The position numbers were made by a program, and so were the translations under genes. Positions 1-5,853 of a DNA stretch of 5,853 nt are shown in pieces. The stretch covers positions 1 to 5,853 of the forward strand of contig JAEZKI010000040.1 in the NCBI GenBank assembly GCA_023415525.1. Reading direction: 5' to 3'. The notes beneath the pieces were generated by a model. It did not search any database. It saw nothing but the letters and a program-made list of their open reading frames with translations, and was not told the origin of the DNA. Each line of letters starts with the position of its first letter. Position 1 is the stretch's first letter. This DNA comes from Bacillota bacterium. GTDB lineage: Bacteria; Bacillota; Clostridia; Lachnospirales; Cellulosilyticaceae.

Positions 1-1855
1 TGCTTGCCGTAAAGTTTTTCCCCATTATTATGGCATCCGTTCCTTGATAATGAACCTCATGAATTTCAACAGGTTCTAAACCAATCTGGATGATTGTGGG
101 ACTAAGGGCCACTTCTTTGTTAACAATATATTTTTTACCAAAAAGCATATCATACTGAAGCATTTTTAACTTGGTCTGATAGTCTTCTTCTCTTATATAG
201 CTGTTATGGAAGTCACTCATAATCCCTCCCCTCATCCCTAACAGGTTAAGGACTCGTGTATAAAGTTCATAGGCCTCCAAATCATTGTTTTGCGTTGCTT
301 CAATCTTATTTTGATTATCAATAATATAGTAGAAAGTCTGATAGCGTTCTTCTGCTGGAATTGTCTTTAAAACATCTAAGGTAGGATAATGATCGGGATA
401 CATAACTAAAATCGTATCTTCCTCTAGACTATTTACATAATCCACAAGCTTAGCAAACACTTCATCTGCTCGATGTATGCGGTCTACATAGATTTGAAGC
501 TGGTCTAAGGCTTTTTGTTCATAGTCTCCACTTACCTTGATAACCGTATCATTTTTTTCTGGGTCATAATTATACTGATGTGCCCCATGGGTGCTGGCTG
601 TAATGGTGAAGATAAAATCTTTCTCAGCTGTTTTTTTCAATGTCTTATCTATGTAATCAATAAGGATATCATCCTTTGGCCAGCCATTTTGCCTCTCAAT
701 AGGATACATGGTTTCCATTGTAATATATCGATCAAAGCCTAGGTTCTTGTAAACCGTATCTCTACTATAAAAGTTGCCGGCATAGTTATGAATACCTGTC
801 GTACTATATCCCTTTTCTTTTAAGACATAGGCTATGGTTTCTACCGGTCCTAGAGAAGTAAGTCCACTGGTATAAGGAATTTCTCCTGGTGCAAGATAAT
901 TCATATTAATCCCAGACAACACTTCAAACTCTGTTCGCGCTGTACCTCCACCTATAGTCGGTACTTGAAGCTTCCCACTGTAATTCTCTGTCATATATTT
1001 ACGTATATTAGGAATAGGATCCCCGGAAAGCTCTACCTTAGGAATAGTAAGGGGATCTATAACAGCTTCTATCTGTACAAATACAATATTAGGCGTCCTC
1101 TCATCTTCTTTTTTAGGTATAGCTTGTAAGGTATCTTGAATAGCATGCATTGCCTTTTGAGAATAGCCCTCTGGCTTCTTTCTAAAAGTAGCTAAAAAAG
1201 AATCCGAGAAGGACCAGGCAAAGCCATTACGTTTATAAGCTTCCATAGTATCCCATGGATTGCGCTCCATTCCACCATTTTTCATAAGAAGCCCTCTACC
1301 TGTCAATCCAATTATTAAAACAAAGACTACAGCTAGTCCTCTTCTCATCCAACTTACCTTATATTCTTTGAAATGCACCTTATAGCAAATACCTAGAACG
1401 ATAAGCCCCGCTATCAATAAAATAATCAGTTTAATAATCATTTTTTTGGTGATGTATTGATCTGCAATAGACATGCCATCCCCAAAACAATACAAGTCCG
1501 CCCAAATAAAAGGAACACTTCTCACTTTGACTAAGATATAACTAGCACAGCTAGCTGCTACCCATGGAATGTTTAAAATAAGAGCAGCCATAGCTGTTCT
1601 CTTAAAAAATAAAGCAGGTGAAATGGTTATTAATAATACCATATAATTGAGTACAGCGGTCTTAGGATAGGTCTTTATATAGGTAATGGAACCTTGTACC
1701 CCTCTACTAAGTATTTCTATTCCAAAGAAGATAAAGAAGGGGATGAGTATACAAATCCCTATATTAACAAATAATTTCTTATCATCTTCTTTCAAAAAAG
1801 TCTTTTTTGAAGAGGGGAGCTCTCTTACCTGTCCTCCCACTAACTGTTTCTCCAT
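1..1855 (-). CDS. LTA synthase family membrane phosphotransferase, second of a tandem pair; 3' end cut by window edge
   Basis: Translating the minus strand from the ATG at 1855-1853 gives 618 uninterrupted codons to the window edge. The protein is probably a membrane enzyme that transfers glycerol-phosphate-like units to a lipid-anchored polymer outside the cell. Five hydrophobic segments lie at about 29-50, 66-84, 88-109, 139-158 and 173-190. The conserved loop VRSVPFIWADLY is at 111-122. The alkaline-phosphatase-like (LtaS/sulfatase) domain runs from about 254 to 545. By alignment to Staphylococcus aureus LtaS, the metal ligands are E263, T305 (nucleophile, in GGGTARTEFE), D488 and H489; pocket residues H356, R365 and H423 are also present. 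The C-terminal IPT/TIG-like module is entered (about 588-618, ending GKNFTAS) but cut. Comparison with the upstream paralogue predicts about 54 missing residues. The start is supported by an AAAGGCGG Shine-Dalgarno site six bases upstream and by near gap-free N-terminal alignment with the paralogue. It lies 33 bp downstream of that gene, so co-transcription is likely. The family call is firm; the exact substrate is not, and a phosphoglycerol transferase for another glycan or lipid is possible. Confidence 0.93.
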   Translation of the reverse strand, partial: MEKQLVGGQVRELPSSKKTFLKEDDKKLFVNIGICILIPFFIFFGIEILSRGVQGSITYIKTYPKTAVLNYMVLLITISPALFFKRTAMAALILNIPWVAASCASYILVKVRSVPFIWADLYCFGDGMSIADQYITKKMIIKLIILLIAGLIVLGICYKVHFKEYKVSWMRRGLAVVFVLIIGLTGRGLLMKNGGMERNPWDTMEAYKRNGFAWSFSDSFLATFRKKPEGYSQKAMHAIQDTLQAIPKKEDERTPNIVFVQIEAVIDPLTIPKVELSGDPIPNIRKYMTENYSGKLQVPTIGGGTARTEFEVLSGINMNYLAPGEIPYTSGLTSLGPVETIAYVLKEKGYSTTGIHNYAGNFYSRDTVYKNLGFDRYITMETMYPIERQNGWPKDDILIDYIDKTLKKTAEKDFIFTITASTHGAHQYNYDPEKNDTVIKVSGDYEQKALDQLQIYVDRIHRADEVFAKLVDYVNSLEEDTILVMYPDHYPTLDVLKTIPAEERYQTFYYIIDNQNKIEATQNNDLEAYELYTRVLNLLGMRGGIMSDFHNSYIREEDYQTKLKMLQYDMLFGKKYIVNKEVALSPTIIQIGLEPVEIHEVHYQGTDAIIMGKNFTAS

Positions 1856-1861
1856 ATATTA

Positions 1862-1869
1862 CCGCCTTT
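1862..1869 (-). promoter_or_regulatory. Shine-Dalgarno site of the downstream LTA synthase-like gene
   Basis: Read on the minus strand this is AAAGGCGG, one mismatch from AAGGAGG-type sites, six bases before the ATG at 1855-1853. It lies in the 33-bp gap between the two LTA synthase-like genes. I see no promoter or U-tailed hairpin in that gap, which supports translation of the second gene from a shared transcript. Confidence 0.7.
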
Positions 1870-1888
1870 CCCAAAGCATGTTATTGGC

Positions 1889-3907
1889 TTACCTTTGTAT
1901 TCTAAATGCTTCTGAAGCCACTATTACCTTATCATTTCTCCCCAATTGTTTAACTACAATTGGCTTGTTTTCTTCTTTATGTATCTTCCCAACAAGTTCA
2001 TTTTCGCTCACAAATTGAGTTTCTATCAGCTTGTCCCCTAAGTAGATATGGCTACTATCTGTAAAACCTTTTCCATAGATGAATACTTGATTGTCTTCAT
2101 AAGTAACGTCTTCTATTTCTATCTTTTCTAGTCCTAGCTGAATAATTGTTGGTTCATACAACTCTTTTCTATTAGTACTATATTTTTTCCCAAAGAGCAT
2201 ATCATATTGGAGAAGCTCCATTTTAGCTAAATAATCTGCCTCTTCTCTATAAGAACTATGGAAGTTATTCATCATACCACCTGATAAATCTATGAGTTCT
2301 AACATCTCTGTCCCTAATTGGTAAGCTTCAATATCATGACGTTGTCTTTTCACAATATTATTCATATTGCTCATAATGAAATAAGGGGGTTGATACTTGT
2401 CCTCATTGGAAACATCCTTTAGTACATCTAACGCTGGATAATGGTCTGAATAAACAACCAGTATGGTTTCTTCAGTGAGGGAATCAATATAATCTGCCAA
2501 TTCCCCTATAAAAGCATCGGTACCACCTAAACGGTCTACATAGTTTTGTAATTGATCCACTGCTTTCTTTTCATAAGCTGTACTACTTACTTTGACTGCA
2601 CTATTACTTTTAGCTGGGTCATACTCATAGTTATATGGACCATGAGTTTCTACACTTATTGTAAAGATAAAATCTTGCTCCTTGGTACTCTCTAAAGCAC
2701 GTTTAACATAGTCTACGAGAACACTATCTTTAGGATAATCTTTACTTCTATCTACATTGTTCATGGTTTCCATAGAAACAAACTTATCAAACCCAAGGTT
2801 TTTAAAAGCCGTATGTCGGCTATAGAAATTCCCTTCAAAGTTATGGATAGCAGTTGTGGCATACCCTTTATTCTTAAAAACATAAGCCAGTGTTTCTACA
2901 GGTCCCTTATTAATCATACCACTATTATAAGGAATCTCCCCAGGAGATAAGAAATCCATATTAATACCTGCTAGCACTTCAAACTCTGTTCGCGCTGTTC
3001 CTCCTCCTAATGTGGGAACTTGAATACGTCCACTATAGGTAGAACCAAGGTACTTCCTTAAATTGGGGATAGGGTCACTGGAATAACTGACATTCTCTAA
3101 AGTTGTGGGATCAAAAACACCTTCTATCTGTACCATAACAATATTAGGTTGATCTTCTTTATCTACAACCTCTTCATTCATGCCCTCCATAATGTCTTGA
3201 ATAGCTTTTTCTGAATACTGCTCTGGTGCTTTTCTAAAGGTAGATAAGAAGGATTGAACAAAAGAGTACATAAATCCATTCCGATTATAAGACTGCATTG
3301 TATCCCACTCAATCACTTGAATAACCTTTTGACGACTAAGATAATTCATCCCGCCTATTCCTACTATTATAATGAAGAAAAAGGCTACTATTTTTTTACT
3401 CCATTGCACTTTGTATTTTTTATATGTAAGCTTTGAAAATATAAACAGCCCAATAGCTCCTAGGATGATAAGTAGCAACAACCTTATAATAATAGCCTTG
3501 GACAAATATTGACTAGCAATAGACAGGCCATCCCCTGCAGAGTATAAATCTGCCCATATAAAGGGAACTCCTCTGACTTTTGAAAGAACATAACTTACAA
3601 AAGCTACCACTGCCCATATAATCTCACAACAAGCTGCTACAAGATGGGCCCTTTTAGCAAATATTGCCGGGGAAATTAAGACCATTAACAAAAAGCCATT
3701 CATAAGAAAAGCTTTAGGATATTCTTTTACAAAAATCTCTGTGCCACTAAAGCCTCTTGCAATAAACTCTATTCCAAAAGCCCCTATAAAAGCCATTACA
3801 AGACAAATAAATACATTCACCATTAACTTGCCATTGTCGCTTGTATTTCTATTTATTCTAAAATCTGTACGATTTTTAATTTTTATTCCTAAATTACCAC
3901 TCGCCAT
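1889..3907 (-). CDS. LTA synthase family membrane phosphotransferase, first gene of the tandem pair (complete)
   Basis: A complete 672-residue protein of the lipoteichoic acid synthase (LtaS-like) family. These are polytopic membrane enzymes whose extracellular domain forms a phospho-threonine intermediate and extends a polyol-phosphate polymer. Five membrane segments lie at about 29-51, 65-84, 88-108, 138-158 and 173-190. Between the third and fourth is the conserved loop VRGVPFIWADLY (111-122). The catalytic domain spans about 253-545. By alignment to S. aureus LtaS, metal ligands are E262, T304 (nucleophile, in GGGTARTEFE), D488 and H489; further pocket residues are H355, R364 and H422. 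The LtaS pocket Trp is Tyr362 here and the pocket Asp is Phe357. Residues about 588-672 form a beta-rich tail (VFIYGKGFTDSSHIYLGDKL, then FVSENELVGKI) like an IPT/TIG domain, which S. aureus LtaS lacks; this explains the length above the usual 600-650. The start has an AAGGA site seven bases upstream. The gene is first in the operon, behind the promoter at 3988-4016. Substrate is not determined; symbol withheld because clostridial genomes often carry several such paralogues. Confidence 0.95.
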   Translation of the reverse strand: MASGNLGIKIKNRTDFRINRNTSDNGKLMVNVFICLVMAFIGAFGIEFIARGFSGTEIFVKEYPKAFLMNGFLLMVLISPAIFAKRAHLVAACCEIIWAVVAFVSYVLSKVRGVPFIWADLYSAGDGLSIASQYLSKAIIIRLLLLIILGAIGLFIFSKLTYKKYKVQWSKKIVAFFFIIIVGIGGMNYLSRQKVIQVIEWDTMQSYNRNGFMYSFVQSFLSTFRKAPEQYSEKAIQDIMEGMNEEVVDKEDQPNIVMVQIEGVFDPTTLENVSYSSDPIPNLRKYLGSTYSGRIQVPTLGGGTARTEFEVLAGINMDFLSPGEIPYNSGMINKGPVETLAYVFKNKGYATTAIHNFEGNFYSRHTAFKNLGFDKFVSMETMNNVDRSKDYPKDSVLVDYVKRALESTKEQDFIFTISVETHGPYNYEYDPAKSNSAVKVSSTAYEKKAVDQLQNYVDRLGGTDAFIGELADYIDSLTEETILVVYSDHYPALDVLKDVSNEDKYQPPYFIMSNMNNIVKRQRHDIEAYQLGTEMLELIDLSGGMMNNFHSSYREEADYLAKMELLQYDMLFGKKYSTNRKELYEPTIIQLGLEKIEIEDVTYEDNQVFIYGKGFTDSSHIYLGDKLIETQFVSENELVGKIHKEENKPIVVKQLGRNDKVIVASEAFRIQR

Positions 3908-3911
3908 TTTC

Positions 3912-3919
3912 CCTTCCTT
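3912..3919 (-). promoter_or_regulatory. Shine-Dalgarno site of the upstream LTA synthase-like gene
   Basis: On the minus strand the leader reads AAGGAAGG just ahead of the ATG at 3907-3905, with the AAGGA core seven bases from the start codon. This strong site fixes the start of the 672-residue protein; no earlier in-frame start with a comparable site was seen. Confidence 0.75.
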
Positions 3920-3987
3920 CTTTCACCATTATTTCAAAATTAAAGGTTCTCTTACATTCTTCAACTTTAATATACTATTTCTGATTG

Positions 3988-4016
3988 ATTATACCCCTTA
4001 TCCCTAATATTTACAA
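3988..4016 (-). promoter_or_regulatory. Sigma-A-type promoter of the LTA synthase-like operon
   Basis: On the minus strand there is a -35 element TTGTAA (4016-4011, four of six consensus bases), a spacer of exactly 17 bp, and a perfect -10 element TATAAT (3993-3988). Transcription would start near 3981, leaving a leader of about 73 nucleotides before the first LTA synthase-like gene. This is the best promoter match in the intergenic region and probably drives both minus-strand genes. It is a pattern match only. Confidence 0.65.
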
Positions 4017-4035
4017 TGTTTTCTCTTAAATTAAA

Positions 4036-4044
4036 CCACCGTGG
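4036..4044. repeat. Small palindrome CCAC-C-GTGG between the divergent genes
   Basis: A nine-base inverted repeat, four GC-rich base pairs per arm around a single central C, in otherwise very AT-rich DNA. It sits 20 bp upstream of the leftward -35 element and about 30 bp upstream of the rightward -10-like TATAAT. The position suits an operator, but at this length chance is a real alternative. Confidence 0.25.
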
Positions 4045-4076
4045 AATATAAATATCTCTCTTTTACCTCTGTAGCC

Positions 4077-4082
4077 TATAAT
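4077..4082 (+). promoter_or_regulatory. Possible -10 element for the PucR-family gene
   Basis: A perfect TATAAT lies on the plus strand 74 bp before the preferred start codon at 4157. No good -35 element is found 16-18 bp upstream; the bases at 4054-4059 match poorly. A second -10-like TATACT at 4126-4131 also lacks a good -35. A weak or activator-dependent promoter would suit a regulator gene, but both elements could be chance in AT-rich DNA. Confidence 0.3.
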
Positions 4083-4137
4083 TTATGAATGTGAAGGGCT
4101 GCTATTCATCTTATATCTTTTTTGCTATACTTATTTT

Positions 4138-4148
4138 AAGGATGGTGG
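4138..4148 (+). promoter_or_regulatory. Ribosome binding site deciding the PucR-family start at 4157
   Basis: The stretch AAGGATGGTGG precedes the ATG at 4157 with GGTGG eight bases away. The upstream in-frame ATG at 4085 has no Shine-Dalgarno site and directly abuts the TATAAT at 4077-4082. The in-frame ATG at 4142 lies within this purine-rich stretch. Together with the protein beginning at the usual family position, this favours 4157. Confidence 0.6.
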
Positions 4149-4156
4149 TATTTATT

Positions 4157-5776
4157 ATGAGTGTTACAGTAGCTGATTTACTTAAGCTCCCTTGTCTAAG
4201 AGAGGCTAAGCTAATTGCTGGAGAAAAAGGACTTATTCGTATTGTGTCATCTATTTCTGTCTTGGAATATGCGGAAGTGACTTCACTCCATGATGCCCTC
4301 TTTAAAAATAATGCATTTTATGGAAGTGAAATAGTCATTAGTGGTCTCATTAATATAAAGGACGATGTCGCTGCCCAATGTGCTAATATTCGGCGCTTAA
4401 GTGAGGTGGGCGAAGTCGGCCTTATTCTCTATTATGTAGGGATTTTCCTGCCTTGTATTGACCAACAAGTTATTGACCTGGCTAATGAACTTAATTTTGC
4501 CTTAATCTGTATGCCAGAAAACCGCTTGGATTTACGCTATAGTGAAGTCATTTGTGAGGTTATGGAAGCCATTTTCAAAGACCAAATGCTAGATACTCAC
4601 TTCGTCAGTGAAATACTAGAACGTATTTCTGTTCTTCCCATCCACCAGCAAAGCATAGACACTGTCTTAAAAATGCTCAGTGACCGTATTCGTGCCTCCT
4701 GTATTTTGACGGATAATACCTTTAGTGAGCTAAATGCTGCCTCTTGGCCCCGTACTCTTTCCCTTGCCATTGATAGTATCCTGCCTCAGCTTGATTTCTT
4801 ACAAAAAGAAAACCCCAGTGTATTAGATGAGCCTGATGGCAAGAAAATGTGGGTATGTAAGCTGCCTATCACTAATGATAAAGCGCCCAACATGCATCTA
4901 TTTATATTAAAGGAGCAGGAATCCCTTTCTATGGAAATTGCCAAACAAGCTGCTGAGGTGGTTCAGATTGCCGTTAATATTTGGAGCCATAACCATGGCC
5001 AACTTGGAACCTCTGAGCTGGTACAGGCTATCTTAAAGGACGAGCCTATGAAGATGCGACGTCTTGCTGAGTTCTTTAACATAGATGTAGCCTCTATACA
5101 TACCATGTGGGTTTTAAAAGCCAATAAGGACTTTAAAAATAGAGGGGATAAGTTAGACTATAACGAACAGGTTCTGTCGGGTACTAAGGACTTTCTAAAT
5201 AGTCAGTTTGGCACACTTATAGCAGATATTTATAGTGGGTCCGTAGTGGTTTTTATGGACGACCCTCTTTTTTCTGAGGATCCTTACTTACTCGCTCAGC
5301 TCCTTAGAGAGGACTTATTAAAAAAGGGCTTAGATTTAACCCTTACCCTTTGCTTTGATTTAGCCACTACCCGTCATGTACGAGAAGCTTATCTTGCCAT
5401 TACCAATGCCTTTACAGCCGCTAGAACTATCTATCCTCAAAAGTTCATTTTCAGTCTGCAGGAGATTCAATTTGCAACCTCTTGCAATCAAATTATTGAC
5501 CAAGGCGAGGAGGCTATCGCTAAAAATCTATCTGTATTAGCTCCTTTAGAATGGGAGGAAGGTGATCAAAATCAAGATTTGCGTCATACCTTAGCCGTTT
5601 ATCTCTTAGATGCCCATTCCAATGTAGCTCGAACAGGAGAGCTCCTTTATGTTCATAAAAATACTATTAAGTACCGTTTGCAGCGTATTAATAAGAAGCT
5701 GAATTATCCCGTTACCAAAATGCCTGAGGCTTTCTCCTTATATCGTGCTGTAGCCCTTGAGAGGCTTCTTCATTAG
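4157..5776 (+). CDS. PucR family transcriptional regulator
   Basis: A 539-residue cytoplasmic DNA-binding regulator, counted from the ATG at 4157. Three parts are visible. Residues about 2-125 are the N-terminal PucR ligand-sensing domain, opening with the family-typical VTVADLLKLPCLREAKLIAG and the IRIVSSISVLE strand. Residues about 290-425 resemble the degenerate GGDEF-like domain of this family, after a poorly conserved, possibly GAF-like middle (about 150-280). Residues about 475-537 are the C-terminal PucR helix-turn-helix, with SNVARTGELLYVHKNTIKYR as the recognition unit. Length and order match the PucR/CdaR type. Relatives respond to purine-catabolism or other small-molecule signals, but the ligand cannot be read here. 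A longer in-frame ORF from 4085 would add a hydrophobic 24-residue leader (with IFFAILIL); this is rejected because it lacks a ribosome site and the family motif begins right at the 4157 start. The gene diverges from the LTA synthase-like operon; whether it controls that operon, itself, or genes beyond the right edge is unknown. Confidence 0.93.
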   Translation: MSVTVADLLKLPCLREAKLIAGEKGLIRIVSSISVLEYAEVTSLHDALFKNNAFYGSEIVISGLINIKDDVAAQCANIRRLSEVGEVGLILYYVGIFLPCIDQQVIDLANELNFALICMPENRLDLRYSEVICEVMEAIFKDQMLDTHFVSEILERISVLPIHQQSIDTVLKMLSDRIRASCILTDNTFSELNAASWPRTLSLAIDSILPQLDFLQKENPSVLDEPDGKKMWVCKLPITNDKAPNMHLFILKEQESLSMEIAKQAAEVVQIAVNIWSHNHGQLGTSELVQAILKDEPMKMRRLAEFFNIDVASIHTMWVLKANKDFKNRGDKLDYNEQVLSGTKDFLNSQFGTLIADIYSGSVVVFMDDPLFSEDPYLLAQLLREDLLKKGLDLTLTLCFDLATTRHVREAYLAITNAFTAARTIYPQKFIFSLQEIQFATSCNQIIDQGEEAIAKNLSVLAPLEWEEGDQNQDLRHTLAVYLLDAHSNVARTGELLYVHKNTIKYRLQRINKKLNYPVTKMPEAFSLYRAVALERLLH

Positions 5777-5786
5777 CCAAATGGAC

Positions 5787-5808
5787 AAATAAATAGGCCT
5801 TATTTTTT
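5787..5808 (+). terminator. Weak candidate terminator after the PucR-family gene
   Basis: Ten bases after the stop codon, AAATAA (5787-5792) can pair with TTATTT (5800-5805) around the seven-base loop ATAGGCC, followed by more T residues to 5808. The stem is only A-T pairs and therefore weak. Its position and T run fit a terminator, but it is well below the usual stability. Confidence 0.25.
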
Positions 5809-5829
5809 GCTTTGTAACCAATTACAAGC
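5809..5829. repeat. Inverted repeat downstream of the PucR-family gene
   Basis: GCT(T)TGTAA at 5809-5817 is complementary to TTACAAGC at 5822-5829 around the loop CCAA, giving eight pairs with one bulged T; the perfect core is TTGTAA-CCAA-TTACAA. It has no T run on either strand immediately after the stem, so it is not a classic terminator. It overlaps the -35-like ATTACA of the possible rightward promoter and could be an operator. Confidence 0.45.
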
Positions 5830-5849
5830 AAGCTCCAATCTTTTATACT
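5821..5849 (+). promoter_or_regulatory. Possible rightward promoter for a gene beyond the window
   Basis: ATTACA at 5821-5826 (four of six -35 consensus bases) is followed after exactly 17 bp by TATACT at 5844-5849 (five of six -10 bases). Transcription would start at or past the window edge. The -35 lies in the right arm of the inverted repeat at 5809-5829, which would allow repression by a protein bound there. Pattern match only. Confidence 0.3.
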
Positions 5850-5853
5850 ACAT

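Larger units (their letters stand above)
3908..4156. other. Divergent intergenic region between the LTA synthase-like operon and the PucR-family gene
   Basis: About 250 AT-rich bases separate two divergently transcribed units. The region holds the strong leftward promoter at 3988-4016, a small GC-rich palindrome CCACCGTGG at 4036-4044, and weaker rightward -10-like elements at 4077-4082 and 4126-4131. No RNA gene, riboswitch-like fold or convincing terminator hairpin was recognised. A divergent layout is common where a regulator controls itself and its neighbour, so this is the natural place to look for PucR-family operators, but no established PucR box was identified. Confidence 0.6.

Noticed and set aside
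1..10. Apparent truncation of the second LTA synthase-like protein
   Set aside because: The frame is open to the very first base, so the missing C-terminus is due to the window edge and not to a pseudogene.
515..742. Plus-strand 75-codon open frame
   Set aside because: It lies wholly antisense to the conserved catalytic domain of the minus-strand LTA synthase-like gene, has no recognisable domain, and is explained by the coding frame on the other strand.
1866..1877. Tiny hairpin (CTTT/AAAG arms around a three-base loop) in the gap between the two LTA synthase-like genes
   Set aside because: The four-pair stem is too weak, has no T run after it on the minus strand, and overlaps the Shine-Dalgarno region, so it is not a terminator.
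1686..2018. Plus-strand 110-codon open frame across the junction of the two LTA synthase-like genes
   Set aside because: It is antisense to the C-terminus of one gene and the N-terminal membrane segment of the other, with no family resemblance and no convincing ribosome site.
3254..3436. Plus-strand 60-codon open frame
   Set aside because: Antisense to the membrane-segment and linker region of the complete LTA synthase-like gene; no domain or ribosome site supports it.
3741..4007. Plus-strand 88-codon open frame extending into the intergenic region
   Set aside because: Mostly antisense to the first membrane segment of the complete LTA synthase-like gene and running across its promoter; composition reflects the reversed hydrophobic codons.
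1..5853. Mobile element, CRISPR array, tRNA or rRNA
   Set aside because: No transposase or integrase coding sequence, terminal inverted repeats, regularly spaced repeats or RNA-gene signatures were seen; nearly all bases belong to three ordinary coding regions.

Overview
The window looks like an AT-rich, low-GC Gram-positive chromosome, most likely a clostridial (Lachnospirales-like) Firmicute. The evidence is two lipoteichoic-acid-synthase-type enzymes, a PucR-family regulator, purine-rich Shine-Dalgarno sites and good sigma-A-type promoter boxes. The species cannot be named from sequence reading alone.

Layout. Positions 1-3907 hold two tandem minus-strand genes, read from right to left. 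The upstream gene (3907-1889) is complete at 672 residues. After a 33-bp gap it is followed by a paralogue (1855 to the window edge) that lacks about its last 54 residues only because the window ends. Both have five membrane segments, an extracellular LtaS/sulfatase-type phosphotransferase domain with all metal and nucleophile residues present, and a C-terminal beta module resembling an IPT/TIG fold. A well-formed promoter (TTGTAA, 17 bp, TATAAT, minus strand, 4016-3988) lies upstream of the pair, and no terminator is visible between them, so they probably form one operon.

Positions 3908-4156 are a divergent intergenic region. Rightward from it runs a complete PucR-family transcriptional regulator (4157-5776, 539 residues with the start preferred here). 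The last 77 bases hold an inverted repeat that overlaps the -35 element of a possible rightward promoter for a gene outside the window.

How the parts fit. The two membrane enzymes probably build or modify a polyol-phosphate polymer on the outer face of the membrane. The regulator may control the divergent operon, itself, or the genes just beyond the right edge; the sequence does not decide between these. I see no mobile element, CRISPR array, RNA gene or clearly new system. The most notable points are the tandem duplication, the substituted substrate-pocket positions shared by both copies, and the extra C-terminal domain.
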